Below, piece by piece: positions 26,034-42,628 of a stretch of DNA of 64,000 nucleotides. Each line of letters starts with the position of its first letter. Position 1 is the stretch's first letter. The position numbers were made by a program, and so were the translations under genes. Location of the stretch: contig NZ_CP016033.1 in assembly GCF_001663175.1 (NCBI RefSeq), positions 620,001 through 684,000 on the forward strand. Reading direction: 5' to 3'. Under the pieces are notes generated by a model. That model saw nothing but the letters and a program-made list of their open reading frames with translations. It had not been told where the DNA came from and did no database searches. Source of the DNA: Erythrobacter neustonensis (GTDB lineage Bacteria > Pseudomonadota > Alphaproteobacteria > Sphingomonadales > Sphingomonadaceae).

Positions 26034-27020
26034 TCAGCGCTTGTAAAGCTTGGCGCGTTCGTTCTGTGCGCCGAAACGGCCATGCTTGCGATAACGCAGC
26101 ATCCACTTGTCGAGGAACAGGCCCAGCGGCTTGGCCTCGATCCCCATGTCGGCCAGCGTCAGCGCGCCGGGTGCGACCGTGCTGCCGGGTTTGAGCAGCG
26201 TCCACTGGTCGCGGCTCATCGGGGTCAGCGGCAGCGCGGCAAAGGCGGCGCTGATGCCGTCGGGCATGGGCAGGAACATGCGCTTCCTGCCTTGCGCGGC
26301 GGCGATGCGTTCATGCAGTTCCAGCATGCCGATCTGTTCGGGGCCGCCCAGTTCATAGGTGCGCCCGCCGTGAAGCTCGGGATGTTCGAGCGCGGTCGCA
26401 ACCGCTTCGGCGACATCGTCGGCATAGACGATCTGGAGCTTGGCCTCAGGCGCGAAGACCGGGATCGCCGGCAGCATCTCGATCAGCCCGGCGAACATGT
26501 TGATGAACTGGTCGTCCTTGCCGAAAATGATCGACGGCCGCAGGATCGTCGCATGCGGAAAAGCGGCGCGGGCATTGGCCTCGCCCATCGCCTTGCCGCG
26601 CGCGTAATCGGTAGGGGAATTGGCATCGGCGCCGATCGCGCTGATCTGCACCAGCGCCTTGATCCCGCGTGTGGCCGCTTCCTGCGCGATCGTGCCCGGC
26701 GCCTCGCCCGTCAGCTTGATCAGGTCGCCGCCGAACGCGCCAACCAAATTGACCACCCGGTCCGCCCCGTCGAGCGCAGCGGCGACATGTTCTTCGCGCG
26801 TGATGTCGCAGGGCATCAGCTGTAGCTGGCCCAGATTGGCGAGCGGCTTGAGGCCCTGTGCCTTGGAGGGCGCGCGGCTCGCCAGCCGCACCCGCGCGCC
26901 GCGGGCCAGCAGGCTCTGCGCGACATAATTGCCGAGATAGCCGGTGCCGCCGAAGATCGTGACAAGCTCGCCGGTAAGCGTTGCGGACGAAGAAGGGGAC
27001 GCGGAAAGAGCGGAAGACAT
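26034..27020 (-). CDS. NDUFA9-like NAD(P)-binding epimerase/reductase
   Basis: This protein of about 328 residues belongs to the atypical short-chain dehydrogenase family, related to the complex I accessory subunit NDUFA9. The Rossmann motif VTIFGGTGYLGNYVAQ lies near residue 22. VVNLVGAFGGDLIKLTGEAP, DYARGKAMGEANARAAF and TILRPSIIFGKDDQFINMFA follow the expected order. The start at 27020 is the closer fit to the family; an upstream ATG at 27077 would add 19 low-complexity residues, and neither has a strong ribosome site. A role in ubiquinone or complex I assembly is known for relatives and is only inferred here. Confidence 0.82.
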   Translation of the reverse strand: MSSALSASPSSSATLTGELVTIFGGTGYLGNYVAQSLLARGARVRLASRAPSKAQGLKPLANLGQLQLMPCDITREEHVAAALDGADRVVNLVGAFGGDLIKLTGEAPGTIAQEAATRGIKALVQISAIGADANSPTDYARGKAMGEANARAAFPHATILRPSIIFGKDDQFINMFAGLIEMLPAIPVFAPEAKLQIVYADDVAEAVATALEHPELHGGRTYELGGPEQIGMLELHERIAAAQGRKRMFLPMPDGISAAFAALPLTPMSRDQWTLLKPGSTVAPGALTLADMGIEAKPLGLFLDKWMLRYRKHGRFGAQNERAKLYKR

Positions 27021-27440
27021 CGGCAAAGGGCTCGCTGGTGGTGGCTGCGGGTTCTGGTCGCACGCGCTTTGCGACATGCGGGCCGCAGAGGCAAGGGGGC
27101 GATGGGCTGACGCGCGCGGGCGCGAACAGGCGCGGGGGCACGGATGTCGCGGCGCATGGTCTGCGCGCGCGCAGGGCGGACGGCAAAAGGCGGTGTTGTC
27201 GGCGCCGCGGCTGCGGGCGGCATGCTTGCGGCATGGTCGCTCGTTCGCGGCCGCGTGATTTTTCGCGGCGGTAACGGCGGCGTGACAAGGATGGTGCGGC
27301 CGCCGCGCGACCTGGGGTGATGAATTCCTGATTCCTCACCGGCCCCAGCACCCTTTCAGACCCCGCCTTGCCCGTTCTTGCCCCCCGCTTGCCCAACTCT
27401 TGCGCGCTTTTGCCACCCGTTAGCCCTGCAAAACCGCCAA

Positions 27441-27456
27441 TGTTTCACGTGAAACA
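27441..27456. other. parS site 2 (ParB-binding palindrome)
   Basis: TGTTTCACGTGAAACA is identical to the sites at 616 and 40775. It lies in non-coding DNA 31 bases before the -35 element proposed for tRNA-Leu and 105 bases before the tRNA itself. Confidence 0.9.
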
Positions 27457-27486
27457 CGCTGTTTGCAAAGATTATCGAGGTAAGCA

Positions 27487-27515
27487 TTGACAGCCCCCCA
27501 ACCCCCGGCTAATCG
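27487..27515 (+). promoter_or_regulatory. Likely promoter of tRNA-Leu
   Basis: A perfect -35 TTGACA (27487-27492) is followed after 17 bases by TAATCG (27510-27515), a partial -10 match. The tRNA begins about 46 bases later. The parS site just upstream means that ParB binding could influence this promoter. Confidence 0.5.
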
Positions 27516-27560
27516 CCCGCCCCTACCCAGCCTCCGGCGACGACGACCGGAAGCATCCGT

Positions 27561-27647
27561 GCCCAGATGGCGGAATTGGTAGACGCACCGTCTTCAGGTG
27601 GCGGCGCTCGCAAGGGCGTGGAGGTTCGAGTCCTCTTCTGGGCACCA
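27561..27647 (+). tRNA. tRNA-Leu, anticodon CAG
   Basis: This 87-nt tRNA has the 3' CCA encoded. The acceptor arms GCCCAGA and TCTGGGC pair perfectly over 7 bp. The D-arm (GCGGAATTGGTAGACGC), the long variable arm typical of leucine tRNAs (GCGCTCGCAAGGGCGT) and the T-arm (GAGGTTCGAGTCCTC) are all present. The anticodon stem CCGTC/GGCGG closes the loop TTCAGGT, giving anticodon CAG, which reads CUG, a dominant leucine codon in GC-rich genomes. No integrated element is seen at its 3' end. Confidence 0.97.
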
Positions 27648-27898
27648 AACACTACCGTGAAAATGACGAGGAAACTCCCTCACGCACCATCTTAGGGTGA
27701 TGCGGGGGGTGTATGAGGCTTTTGTCTTCAGGAGCGGAAGATTCTCGTCTGGCTAAGGCCAGCCATCAACCGCTGCGGATTAATCCTGCGCAGAACAGGC
27801 AATCGCACCTCAACACGCCCCCTACTTTGGAAACGAGAATCGCCCACCCAACTTATCCTGCACTCCGCCTGGGCGCCCGCGCGCGCTGGCGTCGTGCC

Positions 27899-29257
27899 TT
27901 AGAGTGCGGATTGGCGCAGACGCGCGCGGGCTTCTGTCTCTCCGATCAGGAGGAGCAGTTCGCTCATGTCGGGGCCGTGGTCCATTCCTGTCAGCGCCTG
28001 TCGCAGCGGGAGGAACAGCGCACGTCCCTTGCGGCCGGTGCTCTCCTTCAAAGCGGTGGTCAGCTGTTCCCATGGATTGTTGCACCACACCAGCGCGGTC
28101 GCGGCAGCTTCGAGGAAAGCCTTGTCCTCGCTCTGAAACTCACGCGCTTCGATCGGGCCGGTGACCAGGCGCCACCACTCTGCCGCCTCGGCGACATGCG
28201 CAAGGTTCGGGCGAACCGCGTGCCAGCCGGCCGCATCCATGCCGGCGGGCAACCGTCCTGCCACCGCCGCGTAAGGCAACTGGTGGACGATGCCTGCATT
28301 CAGCCGCTCAAGATCAGCCTCGTCGAATTTGGCGGGTGCACGGCCGAATGTGGCAAGTTCGAAGCTGTCGATCAGCACGCTGCGGTCGGCGATCGGCTCG
28401 ATCGGCAGCGAGGTGCCAAGCCGCGCGAGCAGCGCAATGATGGCCGCAGGCTCGATTCCGCGCTCACGGAACGCATCGCATCCCAGCGATCCGAGCCGCT
28501 TCGAGAGCTTGCCTTCGCGGCCCACCAGCAAAGCCTCGTGCGCGAAAGCAGGGAGCGTGCCGGCCTCGGCGCCCTCCCCACCGAAACCCGAAGCGTGAAG
28601 CGCGGTGAATATCTGGATCTGCACTGCAGTATTGGAGACATGATCCTCGCCGCGCAGGACCTGCGTCACCCCCATGTCGATATCGTCGACCGCGCTCGGC
28701 ATCATGTAGAGCCACGACCCGTCGGCCCGGCGGATGACCGGGTCGGACAGCTGTGCCGCATCGAACTTCTGCGGCCCGCGGATGCCATCATCCCACATGA
28801 TCGGCTCGGCTTGGTCTAGCTTGAACCGCCAGTGCGGTGCGATCCCTTCGGCGCGTTTTGCGGCCTGTTCGGCCTCGGTCAGGTTGAGCGCGCCGCGATC
28901 GTAGATCGGCGGCAGTCCGCGCGACAGCTGGATCTTGCGCTTGACGTCGAGCTCCTGCGCGGTTTCGAAGCATGGGTATATCCGCCCCGCCGCCTGCAGC
29001 GCGTCGAAGGCGGCCTGATAGCGGTCGAGGCGCCCCGACTGGCGCTCTTCGCGGTCCCAGTCGAACCCGAGCCAGGTCAGGTCCGCGCGGATCGCCTCCA
29101 CATATTCCTCACGGCTGCGCGCAGCGTCGGTGTCGTCGATCCGCAGAATGAAGGTTCCGCCGGCCTTGCGCGCGAGCATCCAGTTATGGAGCGCGGTGCG
29201 GATGTTGCCGACGTGCAGGCGGCCGGTGGGCGACGGGGCAAAACGGGTGGTGGTCAT
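27899..29257 (-). CDS. gltX: Glutamyl-tRNA synthetase
   Basis: This 452-residue class I synthetase begins MTTTRFAPSPTGRLHVGNIR; HVGN at 15-18 is the HIGH motif. The second signature is KLSKR near residue 250 (GREGKLSKRLGSL). FILRIDDTDAARSREEYVEA also fits the glutamyl enzyme. It charges tRNA-Glu and, in bacteria with GatCAB, may misacylate tRNA-Gln. Alphaproteobacteria often have two gltX copies, so another may exist outside the window. It follows a small unknown gene on the same strand after 40 bases. Confidence 0.95.
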   Translation of the reverse strand: MTTTRFAPSPTGRLHVGNIRTALHNWMLARKAGGTFILRIDDTDAARSREEYVEAIRADLTWLGFDWDREERQSGRLDRYQAAFDALQAAGRIYPCFETAQELDVKRKIQLSRGLPPIYDRGALNLTEAEQAAKRAEGIAPHWRFKLDQAEPIMWDDGIRGPQKFDAAQLSDPVIRRADGSWLYMMPSAVDDIDMGVTQVLRGEDHVSNTAVQIQIFTALHASGFGGEGAEAGTLPAFAHEALLVGREGKLSKRLGSLGCDAFRERGIEPAAIIALLARLGTSLPIEPIADRSVLIDSFELATFGRAPAKFDEADLERLNAGIVHQLPYAAVAGRLPAGMDAAGWHAVRPNLAHVAEAAEWWRLVTGPIEAREFQSEDKAFLEAAATALVWCNNPWEQLTTALKESTGRKGRALFLPLRQALTGMDHGPDMSELLLLIGETEARARLRQSAL

Positions 29258-29297
29258 GCGGCCTGCGGTAGAGCGCCGGCTCGCCCCCCGCAAGCGG

Positions 29298-29738
29298 TCA
29301 GAGTGCGCGGATCTCCGCAGCGGCGAGGGCGAGCGCGCTATCCCACAGTCGGTGCGCGCGTTCGGGCCGGATGAACCCGTCGAGTGCGGCTTCGAACGCA
29401 CGGCGATCGCCTTGCGCCGCCGCATCGACAATCGCGCCGATCGTCGCCTCGTCATGACTGAGCAGGCGGCAGCAGAAGCGCGACACCGCGATGTTTTCCG
29501 GCCAGTGCGCTGCAATGTCCTGCACGAGTACGAGAGCCTTTGCCGCGACATCGACCGAACCGAGCCGGGTGGCCAATTCCGGCACCGGATCACGGCCAAG
29601 CCGTTCGTGCAGCGCAACAAGCCGCAAGGTATGAATGAACCGCGCACCTACCGGGCCCAAGATGGACGCTCGCGGTGGTTCCGCCAGTCGGGCGATGATT
29701 GCGCGCGTCGCGGCGGTGGGTGTGTGGCGGTAAGACAT
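29298..29738 (-). CDS. Conserved-looking hypothetical protein upstream of gltX
   Basis: This 146-residue, mainly helical protein starts at MSYRHTPTAATRAIIARLAE. It contains LGRDPVPELATRLGSVDVAA, VSRFCCRLLSHDEATIGAIV and an Arg-rich segment near the end. There is no signal peptide, transmembrane helix or recognised motif. The start at 29738 is preferred over 29798 because the extra 20 residues look like leader sequence, but no clear ribosome site supports either. It lies between the rpoC terminator and gltX and may share an operon with gltX. Confidence 0.6.
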   Translation of the reverse strand: MSYRHTPTAATRAIIARLAEPPRASILGPVGARFIHTLRLVALHERLGRDPVPELATRLGSVDVAAKALVLVQDIAAHWPENIAVSRFCCRLLSHDEATIGAIVDAAAQGDRRAFEAALDGFIRPERAHRLWDSALALAAAEIRAL

Positions 29739-29821
29739 GGCAATTCGCTTTGCTTGTTGAGCGCCGGACGACCCTACCTTGTTGCGACTGATTTGCAATA
29801 GCGCAAATTTGCGGGGGCAAA

Positions 29822-29857
29822 GAAAAGCCCCGCCGAAGCTTGCGCTCGGGCGGGGCC
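29822..29857 (-). terminator. Intrinsic terminator of rpoBC
   Basis: On the minus strand the stem GCCCCGCC/GGCGGGGC (arms at 29849-29856 and 29827-29834), extended by an imperfect inner stem, is followed by TTTTCTTT. It lies about 30 bases after the rpoC stop and should end the rpoBC transcript before the next gene. Confidence 0.85.
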
Positions 29858-29885
29858 AATTTCTTAAGAAAAGATAGCGGCGGGC

Positions 29886-34187
<4,302 letters not shown>

Positions 34188-34267
34188 GACTGTGTTCCCT
34201 TAGGGGGATGAATTTCATTTGCGGCGGTGGCGGGGGGCCCCGATCGTCCTCGCGGCCCCCGCGCCGC

Positions 34268-38458
<4,191 letters not shown>

Positions 38459-38707
38459 GGAGGGGTCTTGCCTCTTCAATTGGGCCGCACGAAGGATCGT
38501 CGTGCGGACGGGAAAAATCGCGGTCGTGTCCACGCGAAAGATCGGGCCATTTCCAACGCGCAAAAGCCGCATGCCCAGCGCGCCTGGAAGAGCGGTGCCG
38601 GCAGCAGCCTTGTCATCATGCGTCGCGAAATGGCTTGGCCGTCGCTTCCATCCGGAGGCCGATTCCCGCGCATGAATCGGTCTTGCTCGAAGCGATCGAG
38701 AGCGCGC

Positions 38708-38736
38708 GATGTAGGATCGTGCCCCGGCAATGTCAA
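38708..38736 (-). promoter_or_regulatory. Likely rpoBC promoter
   Basis: On the minus strand a perfect TTGACA (38736-38731) is followed after 17 bases by TACATC (38713-38708), a moderate -10. It lies about 250 bases before the rpoB start. Confidence 0.5.
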
Positions 38737-38764
38737 TCCGCAGTGCGCAACGCCCCCGCCGTGC

Positions 38765-38792
38765 TTGACTCGCCGGGCCAATCGGCTAATGG
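38765..38792 (+). promoter_or_regulatory. Possible rplJL promoter
   Basis: TTGACT (38765-38770) is followed after 16 bases by TAATGG (38787-38792). It lies about 270 bases before rplJ and only 30 bases from the opposing rpoB promoter candidate, so the two may compete or be co-regulated. Confidence 0.4.
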
Positions 38793-39062
38793 GCCGCTCG
38801 ACCGCTCCGGCGGTCATCCGTCCGAGACAGTTGGTGACCGGGATATGCCGGTCTTAATCTCCAGCCTAGACGGGGAAAAGAGATTTCGCAGGGCACCGCG
38901 CAAGCGTCCGCCCTGCCCGCGCCGGCCAAGGCCATGTGGCGCACCCTCCTTCCCTTTCGACGGACTCGCCCGTGTTCGGTGCCTTCGCGGCCCCTTGCCC
39001 GGACAAACGTAGCCGACCCTTCGGGAGCCATCCCGTTGCGGTCATTTGTGAAGGAGTATGGC

Positions 39063-39575
39063 ATGGATCGTTCGCAGAAAGCCGACGCGGTTGCCCAGCT
39101 CAATGCAGTCTTCAACGAGGTTTCCGTGGTGGTTGTCACCCGTAACCTCGGCATGACGGTGGCTCAGTCCACCGCCCTGCGTCTGAAGATGCGCGATGCT
39201 GGTGCGACCTACAAGGTTGCGAAGAACCGTCTCGCCAATCTCGCCCTCGAAAACACCGACTATGTCGGGCTTGGTGACATGCTCACCGGTCCGGTCGGGC
39301 TGGCCTGGTCGACCGACCCGGTCGCGGCTGCCAAGGCCGCTGTCGAATTCGCCAAGACGAATGACAAGCTCGAAATCGTCGGCGGGTCGATGGGTTCGGT
39401 CGTCCTCGACGAAGCCGGCATCAAGGCGCTTGCCTCGATGCCCAGCCTCGACGAGCTGCGCGCCAAGCTTATCGGTCTGGTCAACGCACCTGCGACGAAG
39501 ATCGCCCAGGTCGTTACCGCACCCGCGGCCAAGGTCGCCCGTGTTTTCGCCGCTTACGCGGACAAGGCAGCCTAA
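39063..39575 (+). CDS. rplJ: Ribosomal protein L10 (uL10)
   Basis: This 170-residue protein is the base of the L7/L12 stalk. It starts [20 protein letters not shown] at ATG 39063, with GAAGGAG at 39049-39055. The RNA-binding part contains [20 protein letters not shown], and the carboxyl helix ([12 protein letters not shown]) binds L7/L12 dimers. L10 usually represses its own mRNA through the leader. rplL follows after 74 bases; rplK and rplA are not upstream. Confidence 0.98.
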   Translation: MDRSQKADAVAQLNAVFNEVSVVVVTRNLGMTVAQSTALRLKMRDAGATYKVAKNRLANLALENTDYVGLGDMLTGPVGLAWSTDPVAAAKAAVEFAKTNDKLEIVGGSMGSVVLDEAGIKALASMPSLDELRAKLIGLVNAPATKIAQVVTAPAAKVARVFAAYADKAA

Positions 39576-39649
39576 GAGACGTTTTTCGCCAAACGAAACA
39601 ATCTGCTGGGGCAGTTTTACGCCCCGCCACAATTTGAAAGAGAACCATC

Positions 39650-40021
39650 ATGGCCGATATTGCCAAGCTTGTTGAAGAACTCTCGAAGCTGACCGTGCTC
39701 GAAGCAGCCGATCTCGCCAAGGCCCTCGAAGAAGCATGGGGCGTCAGCGCCGCTGCTGCTGTCGCTGTCGCCGCTGGCCCGGCCGCTGCTGCCGAAGCCG
39801 TTGAAGAGCAGACCGAATTCGACGTGATCCTCACCGGCGACGGTGGCAAGAAGATCCAGGTCATCAAGGAAGTCCGCGCGATCACCGGCCTCGGCCTGAC
39901 CGAAGCCAAGGCGCTCGTCGAAGGCGCGCCCAAGGCGATCAAGGAAGGCGTTGCTAAGGCGGAAGCCGAAGACATCAAGAAGAAGATCGAAGAAGCCGGC
40001 GGCACCGTCGAGCTCAAGTAA
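39650..40021 (+). CDS. rplL: Ribosomal protein L7/L12 (bL12)
   Basis: This 123-residue stalk protein has an amino-terminal dimer domain ([20 protein letters not shown]), an Ala-rich hinge (about residues 34-50) and the factor-binding domain with [20 protein letters not shown] and [20 protein letters not shown]. It recruits the translational GTPases. A strong terminator follows directly, so rplJL is a self-contained two-gene unit here. Confidence 0.99.
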   Translation: MADIAKLVEELSKLTVLEAADLAKALEEAWGVSAAAAVAVAAGPAAAAEAVEEQTEFDVILTGDGGKKIQVIKEVRAITGLGLTEAKALVEGAPKAIKEGVAKAEAEDIKKKIEEAGGTVELK

Positions 40022-40052
40022 GCTCGAAACCGCGGTCTTTGACCGATTCAGG

Positions 40053-40087
40053 AAAGGGCGGTGCCAGCGATGGCACCGCCCTTTTTT
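40053..40087 (+). terminator. Intrinsic terminator of rplJL
   Basis: A perfect 11-bp stem (GGGCGGTGCCA / TGGCACCGCCC), extended by flanking A/T pairs and closed by GCGA, is followed by a T-tract, 35 bases after the rplL stop. Confidence 0.95.
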
Positions 40088-40164
40088 CGTTTACTGCTGA
40101 CGATTTCCCGGTAATTCACCAGCAGACCCCGAAGACGGGGTCCGCATACAGGGGACGTCAATAC

Positions 40165-40674
40165 ATGAAGCTCAAAACTCTGGTTCTCGCCATCGCGGCG
40201 GGCGCCTCGCTGACCGGCTGTGCCACCGTCATGAACGGTACCAATATCGATTACATGACCGAAACCGATCCGAGCGGAGCGGACATCGTCTTCCTCAACG
40301 GTCTCAAGTGCACCTCGCCCTGCACGCTTGAACTCAAGCGCGGCTCGGACACGCGGGTAGACATCAAGAAGCCGGGGTATGAACCCACCTTCGTTCTCGT
40401 CCAGTCGCGTCTTGCCGGCTCGACCTTCGGCAACATCCTCGCCGGCGGGATCATCGGCGGTGTGGTCGATGGCAATAACGGCGCGAGCAACACGCTTTAT
40501 CCCCGCCCGCTCAAGGTTCGCCTTGCACCCGTCGGTTCGGGCAAGAAGGCGATGCTGCTCGACAAGGAAGGCAAGGACCTCATGACCGTCGAAGAGCACA
40601 ACGCCAAGGTTCGCCTCGACGTCGCCAAGACCATCGGTGCGGAACTGGCCGGGCTTGAAGCGCCGGCCAACTAA
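40165..40674 (+). CDS. PEGA-like outer-membrane or periplasmic lipoprotein
   Basis: This 169-residue protein has a lipoprotein signal, MKLKTLVLAIAAGASLTGCA, with the lipobox LTGC. The early part has a PEGA-like motif: FLNGLKCTSPCTLELKRGSD, then DIKKPGYEP. A Gly-rich hydrophobic stretch (GNILAGGIIGGVVDGNNGAS) follows. The function is unknown; PEGA domains usually occur in surface or cell-wall-associated proteins. It lies after the rplL terminator and has its own terminator, so it is probably transcribed alone. Confidence 0.8.
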   Translation: MKLKTLVLAIAAGASLTGCATVMNGTNIDYMTETDPSGADIVFLNGLKCTSPCTLELKRGSDTRVDIKKPGYEPTFVLVQSRLAGSTFGNILAGGIIGGVVDGNNGASNTLYPRPLKVRLAPVGSGKKAMLLDKEGKDLMTVEEHNAKVRLDVAKTIGAELAGLEAPAN

Positions 40675-40700
40675 GCCGGGCCAAGAAGCGAATACGAGCA

Positions 40701-40733
40701 AGGGCGGTGCCAGCAATGTTGCCGCCCTTTTTT
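40701..40733 (+). terminator. Terminator after the PEGA-like lipoprotein gene
   Basis: GGGCGGTGCCA pairs imperfectly with TGTTGCCGCCC across a GCAA loop, followed by a T6 tract. The left arm is identical to the rplL terminator, so the two may be related copies. Confidence 0.85.
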
Positions 40734-40774
40734 CGTGTTGTCCGCGCGCCGCCACCGGGGCCGTGTTCATGGAA

Positions 40775-40790
40775 TGTTTCACGTGAAACA
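40775..40790. other. parS site 3 (ParB-binding palindrome)
   Basis: TGTTTCACGTGAAACA is identical to the copies at 616 and 27441. Symmetry extends to 20 bp here (40773-40792). It lies in non-coding DNA after the lipoprotein terminator. Confidence 0.9.
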
Positions 40791-41212
40791 TTGAAGCTGC
40801 CAAATGGTGAAAGATTGCCGCGCCCCCATCGGAAGATGTTGGAGGACGGATCGAAGCCAGCCGCACACGGTCAGTCGTGACGCCGCGTATTTATTTCAAC
40901 AGAACAACGCGTTGAAGCATCTGCGCGACCCAGTCTCCAGCCCCTCCACCGCCCCGTGCTTTCCAACAGGCGCGGACTGCGTTCCGGGACAGGCCGAAAG
41001 CGCCGCGAAACGGGGCTAAGGGGGGCCTGAACCGGCCCTGGACGGGGGCAAACCCGGTTTCGCGGTTGTCAGCCCGCACCGCCCCCTTTCCAACATTTGC
41101 GCAGCGCCCCAATACCCCGCGATCCGGTGGCCCCGGCCTTTCCCCCTTCCCAAGCCCGCGCATCGCGCCTATCCGGACCGGCTCGCTTGACCTGCGGGCA
41201 GATGATCCGAGC

Positions 41213-42628
41213 ATGACACAAGCGACCTCTCTCTCGACGCCCGGCTGGGGGCAGGAACTGCGCGCGACGCTGGGCATCGCGGGGCCGCTGGCGGCTGCGA
41301 ACCTGTTGCAGATGCTGACCTATGCGGTCGACGTGATCTTCATCGCGCGGCTGGGCGAGGACCAGCTTGCCGGTTCGGCGCTGGCGGTATCGCTGTTCGG
41401 GCTGGTGCTGTGGGCGCTGACCGGGTTGACCGGATCGGTCGCGCCGCTGATCGCCGAGGCGGTTGGCGCGCGCGCGCCCGCGCTGCGCCCGGTGCGCCGC
41501 ACGGTGCGGATGGCCCTGTGGCTGGCGGTGGCGGCGGGAATTTTCGGCACCGGCGTGTGCCTGCTGCTCGACCCGATCATGCGATTGTCGGGCCAGCAGC
41601 CCGAAATCATCGGCTTTGCCAACGAATATAACGGCGTCATTGTGTTCTCGATGGTGCCGATGCTGCTGGCGGGCGTGCTGCGCAATTTCGTCTCGGCGCT
41701 GGGCCGCCCGCTGTTCGCCACCGCGATCACCGGGCTTGGCATCTTCGTCAACGGGATCGCCAATTACGCCTTCATCTTCGGCGAGCTGGGTGCGCCCGCA
41801 ATGGGTCTGCGCGGTGCGGCGGTGGCGACGATCATCACCGCCTTCTTCACGCTCGGCTGCTATGTCCTCGCGATCCGGATGGACCGGCGGCTGCACCGCT
41901 ACCACATCTTCGGAAGGCTGTGGGCGCCCGACTGGCTGCGGATGCGCCAGCTGTTCGCGATCGGCGCGCCGATTGCGCTCACCATCACCGCCGAGGCGGG
42001 GATTTTCGGCACCGCCGCATTCCTGATGGGCCGGTTCGGCGCGGCGGAACTGGCCGGGCACACGGTCGCGCTGCAACTCGCAAGCCTTGCCTTCCAGGTG
42101 CCGTTCGGCGTGGGTCAGGCGGCCGCGATCCGGGTGGGCTACCATTACGGCGCGCGCGATGCAGTGGGCGTGGGGCGCGCAGGCTGGGTCGCCATCGCCA
42201 TCGGTGCAGGCTTCATGACGCTGACCGCGGGGGCGATGGTATTGTTCCCCGAGACATTGCTGCGGATCTATGTCGATCCCGATGCGCCCGCCAATGCCGC
42301 GCTGGTCGCCTTCGCGCTGCAATATCTGGTGCTGGCTGCGATCTTCCAGCTGGCCGACGGCGTGCAGGCGGTCGCCGCAGGTTCCTTGCGCGGATTGCAG
42401 GACACGCGCGTTCCGATGTGGATCGCGATCTTCAGCTACTGGGTGCCCGGCATCGGCCTGTCGATCGGGCTCGGCTTCTTCACCCCGCTTCAGGGGACCG
42501 GCGTGTGGATCGGGCTGGCGACGGGGCTGTTCTTTGCCGCGGTGCTGCTCATGTGGCGCTGGCACCGCCGCGGGGCGCTGGGCCTGACGCGGGGGCCGGA
42601 GTGGGGGCCGGAAGCGCTTCGGGCTTGA
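41213..42628 (+). CDS. MATE-family multidrug efflux transporter
   Basis: This 471-residue polytopic protein has about 12 transmembrane helices and two homologous halves. MATE signatures include LAAANLLQMLTYAVDVIFIA, GLALWALTG-like FGLVLWALTGLTGSVAPLIA and FQVPFGVGQAAAIRVGYHYG. It should export cationic drugs or metabolites in exchange for Na+ or H+. ATG 41213 matches the family start; an in-frame extension to 41066 is low-complexity. The last 80 bases overlap the 3' end of the convergent MscS gene. Confidence 0.92.
   Translation: MTQATSLSTPGWGQELRATLGIAGPLAAANLLQMLTYAVDVIFIARLGEDQLAGSALAVSLFGLVLWALTGLTGSVAPLIAEAVGARAPALRPVRRTVRMALWLAVAAGIFGTGVCLLLDPIMRLSGQQPEIIGFANEYNGVIVFSMVPMLLAGVLRNFVSALGRPLFATAITGLGIFVNGIANYAFIFGELGAPAMGLRGAAVATIITAFFTLGCYVLAIRMDRRLHRYHIFGRLWAPDWLRMRQLFAIGAPIALTITAEAGIFGTAAFLMGRFGAAELAGHTVALQLASLAFQVPFGVGQAAAIRVGYHYGARDAVGVGRAGWVAIAIGAGFMTLTAGAMVLFPETLLRIYVDPDAPANAALVAFALQYLVLAAIFQLADGVQAVAAGSLRGLQDTRVPMWIAIFSYWVPGIGLSIGLGFFTPLQGTGVWIGLATGLFFAAVLLMWRWHRRGALGLTRGPEWGPEALRA

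Larger units (their letters stand above)
27021..27560. other. Non-coding region with parS and tRNA promoter
   Basis: These 540 bases between the NDUFA9-like gene and tRNA-Leu hold no supported gene. The first 250 bases are very GC-rich and low in complexity. The second half contains the parS site at 27441 and a likely tRNA promoter at 27487, both listed separately. Confidence 0.6.
38459..39062. other. Divergent control region between rpoB and rplJ
   Basis: These 604 bases separate rpoB (minus) from rplJ (plus) and encode no supported protein. Candidate promoters face outward from the middle (see 38708 and 38765). That would leave leaders of roughly 240 bases for rpoB and 260 for rplJ. The rplJ leader is a plausible place for the L10-binding autoregulatory structure known in bacteria, but I could not fold or confirm it. 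Confidence 0.6.
40675..41212. other. Non-coding region with terminator and parS
   Basis: These 538 bases between the lipoprotein gene and the MATE gene hold a terminator (40701) and parS site 3 (40775). The remaining 420 bases show no gene or clear element. Confidence 0.6.

Noticed and set aside
27561..27898. Integrative element at the tRNA-Leu 3' end
   Set aside because: No integrase, no second copy of the tRNA 3' end and no foreign-looking genes follow; gltX comes next.
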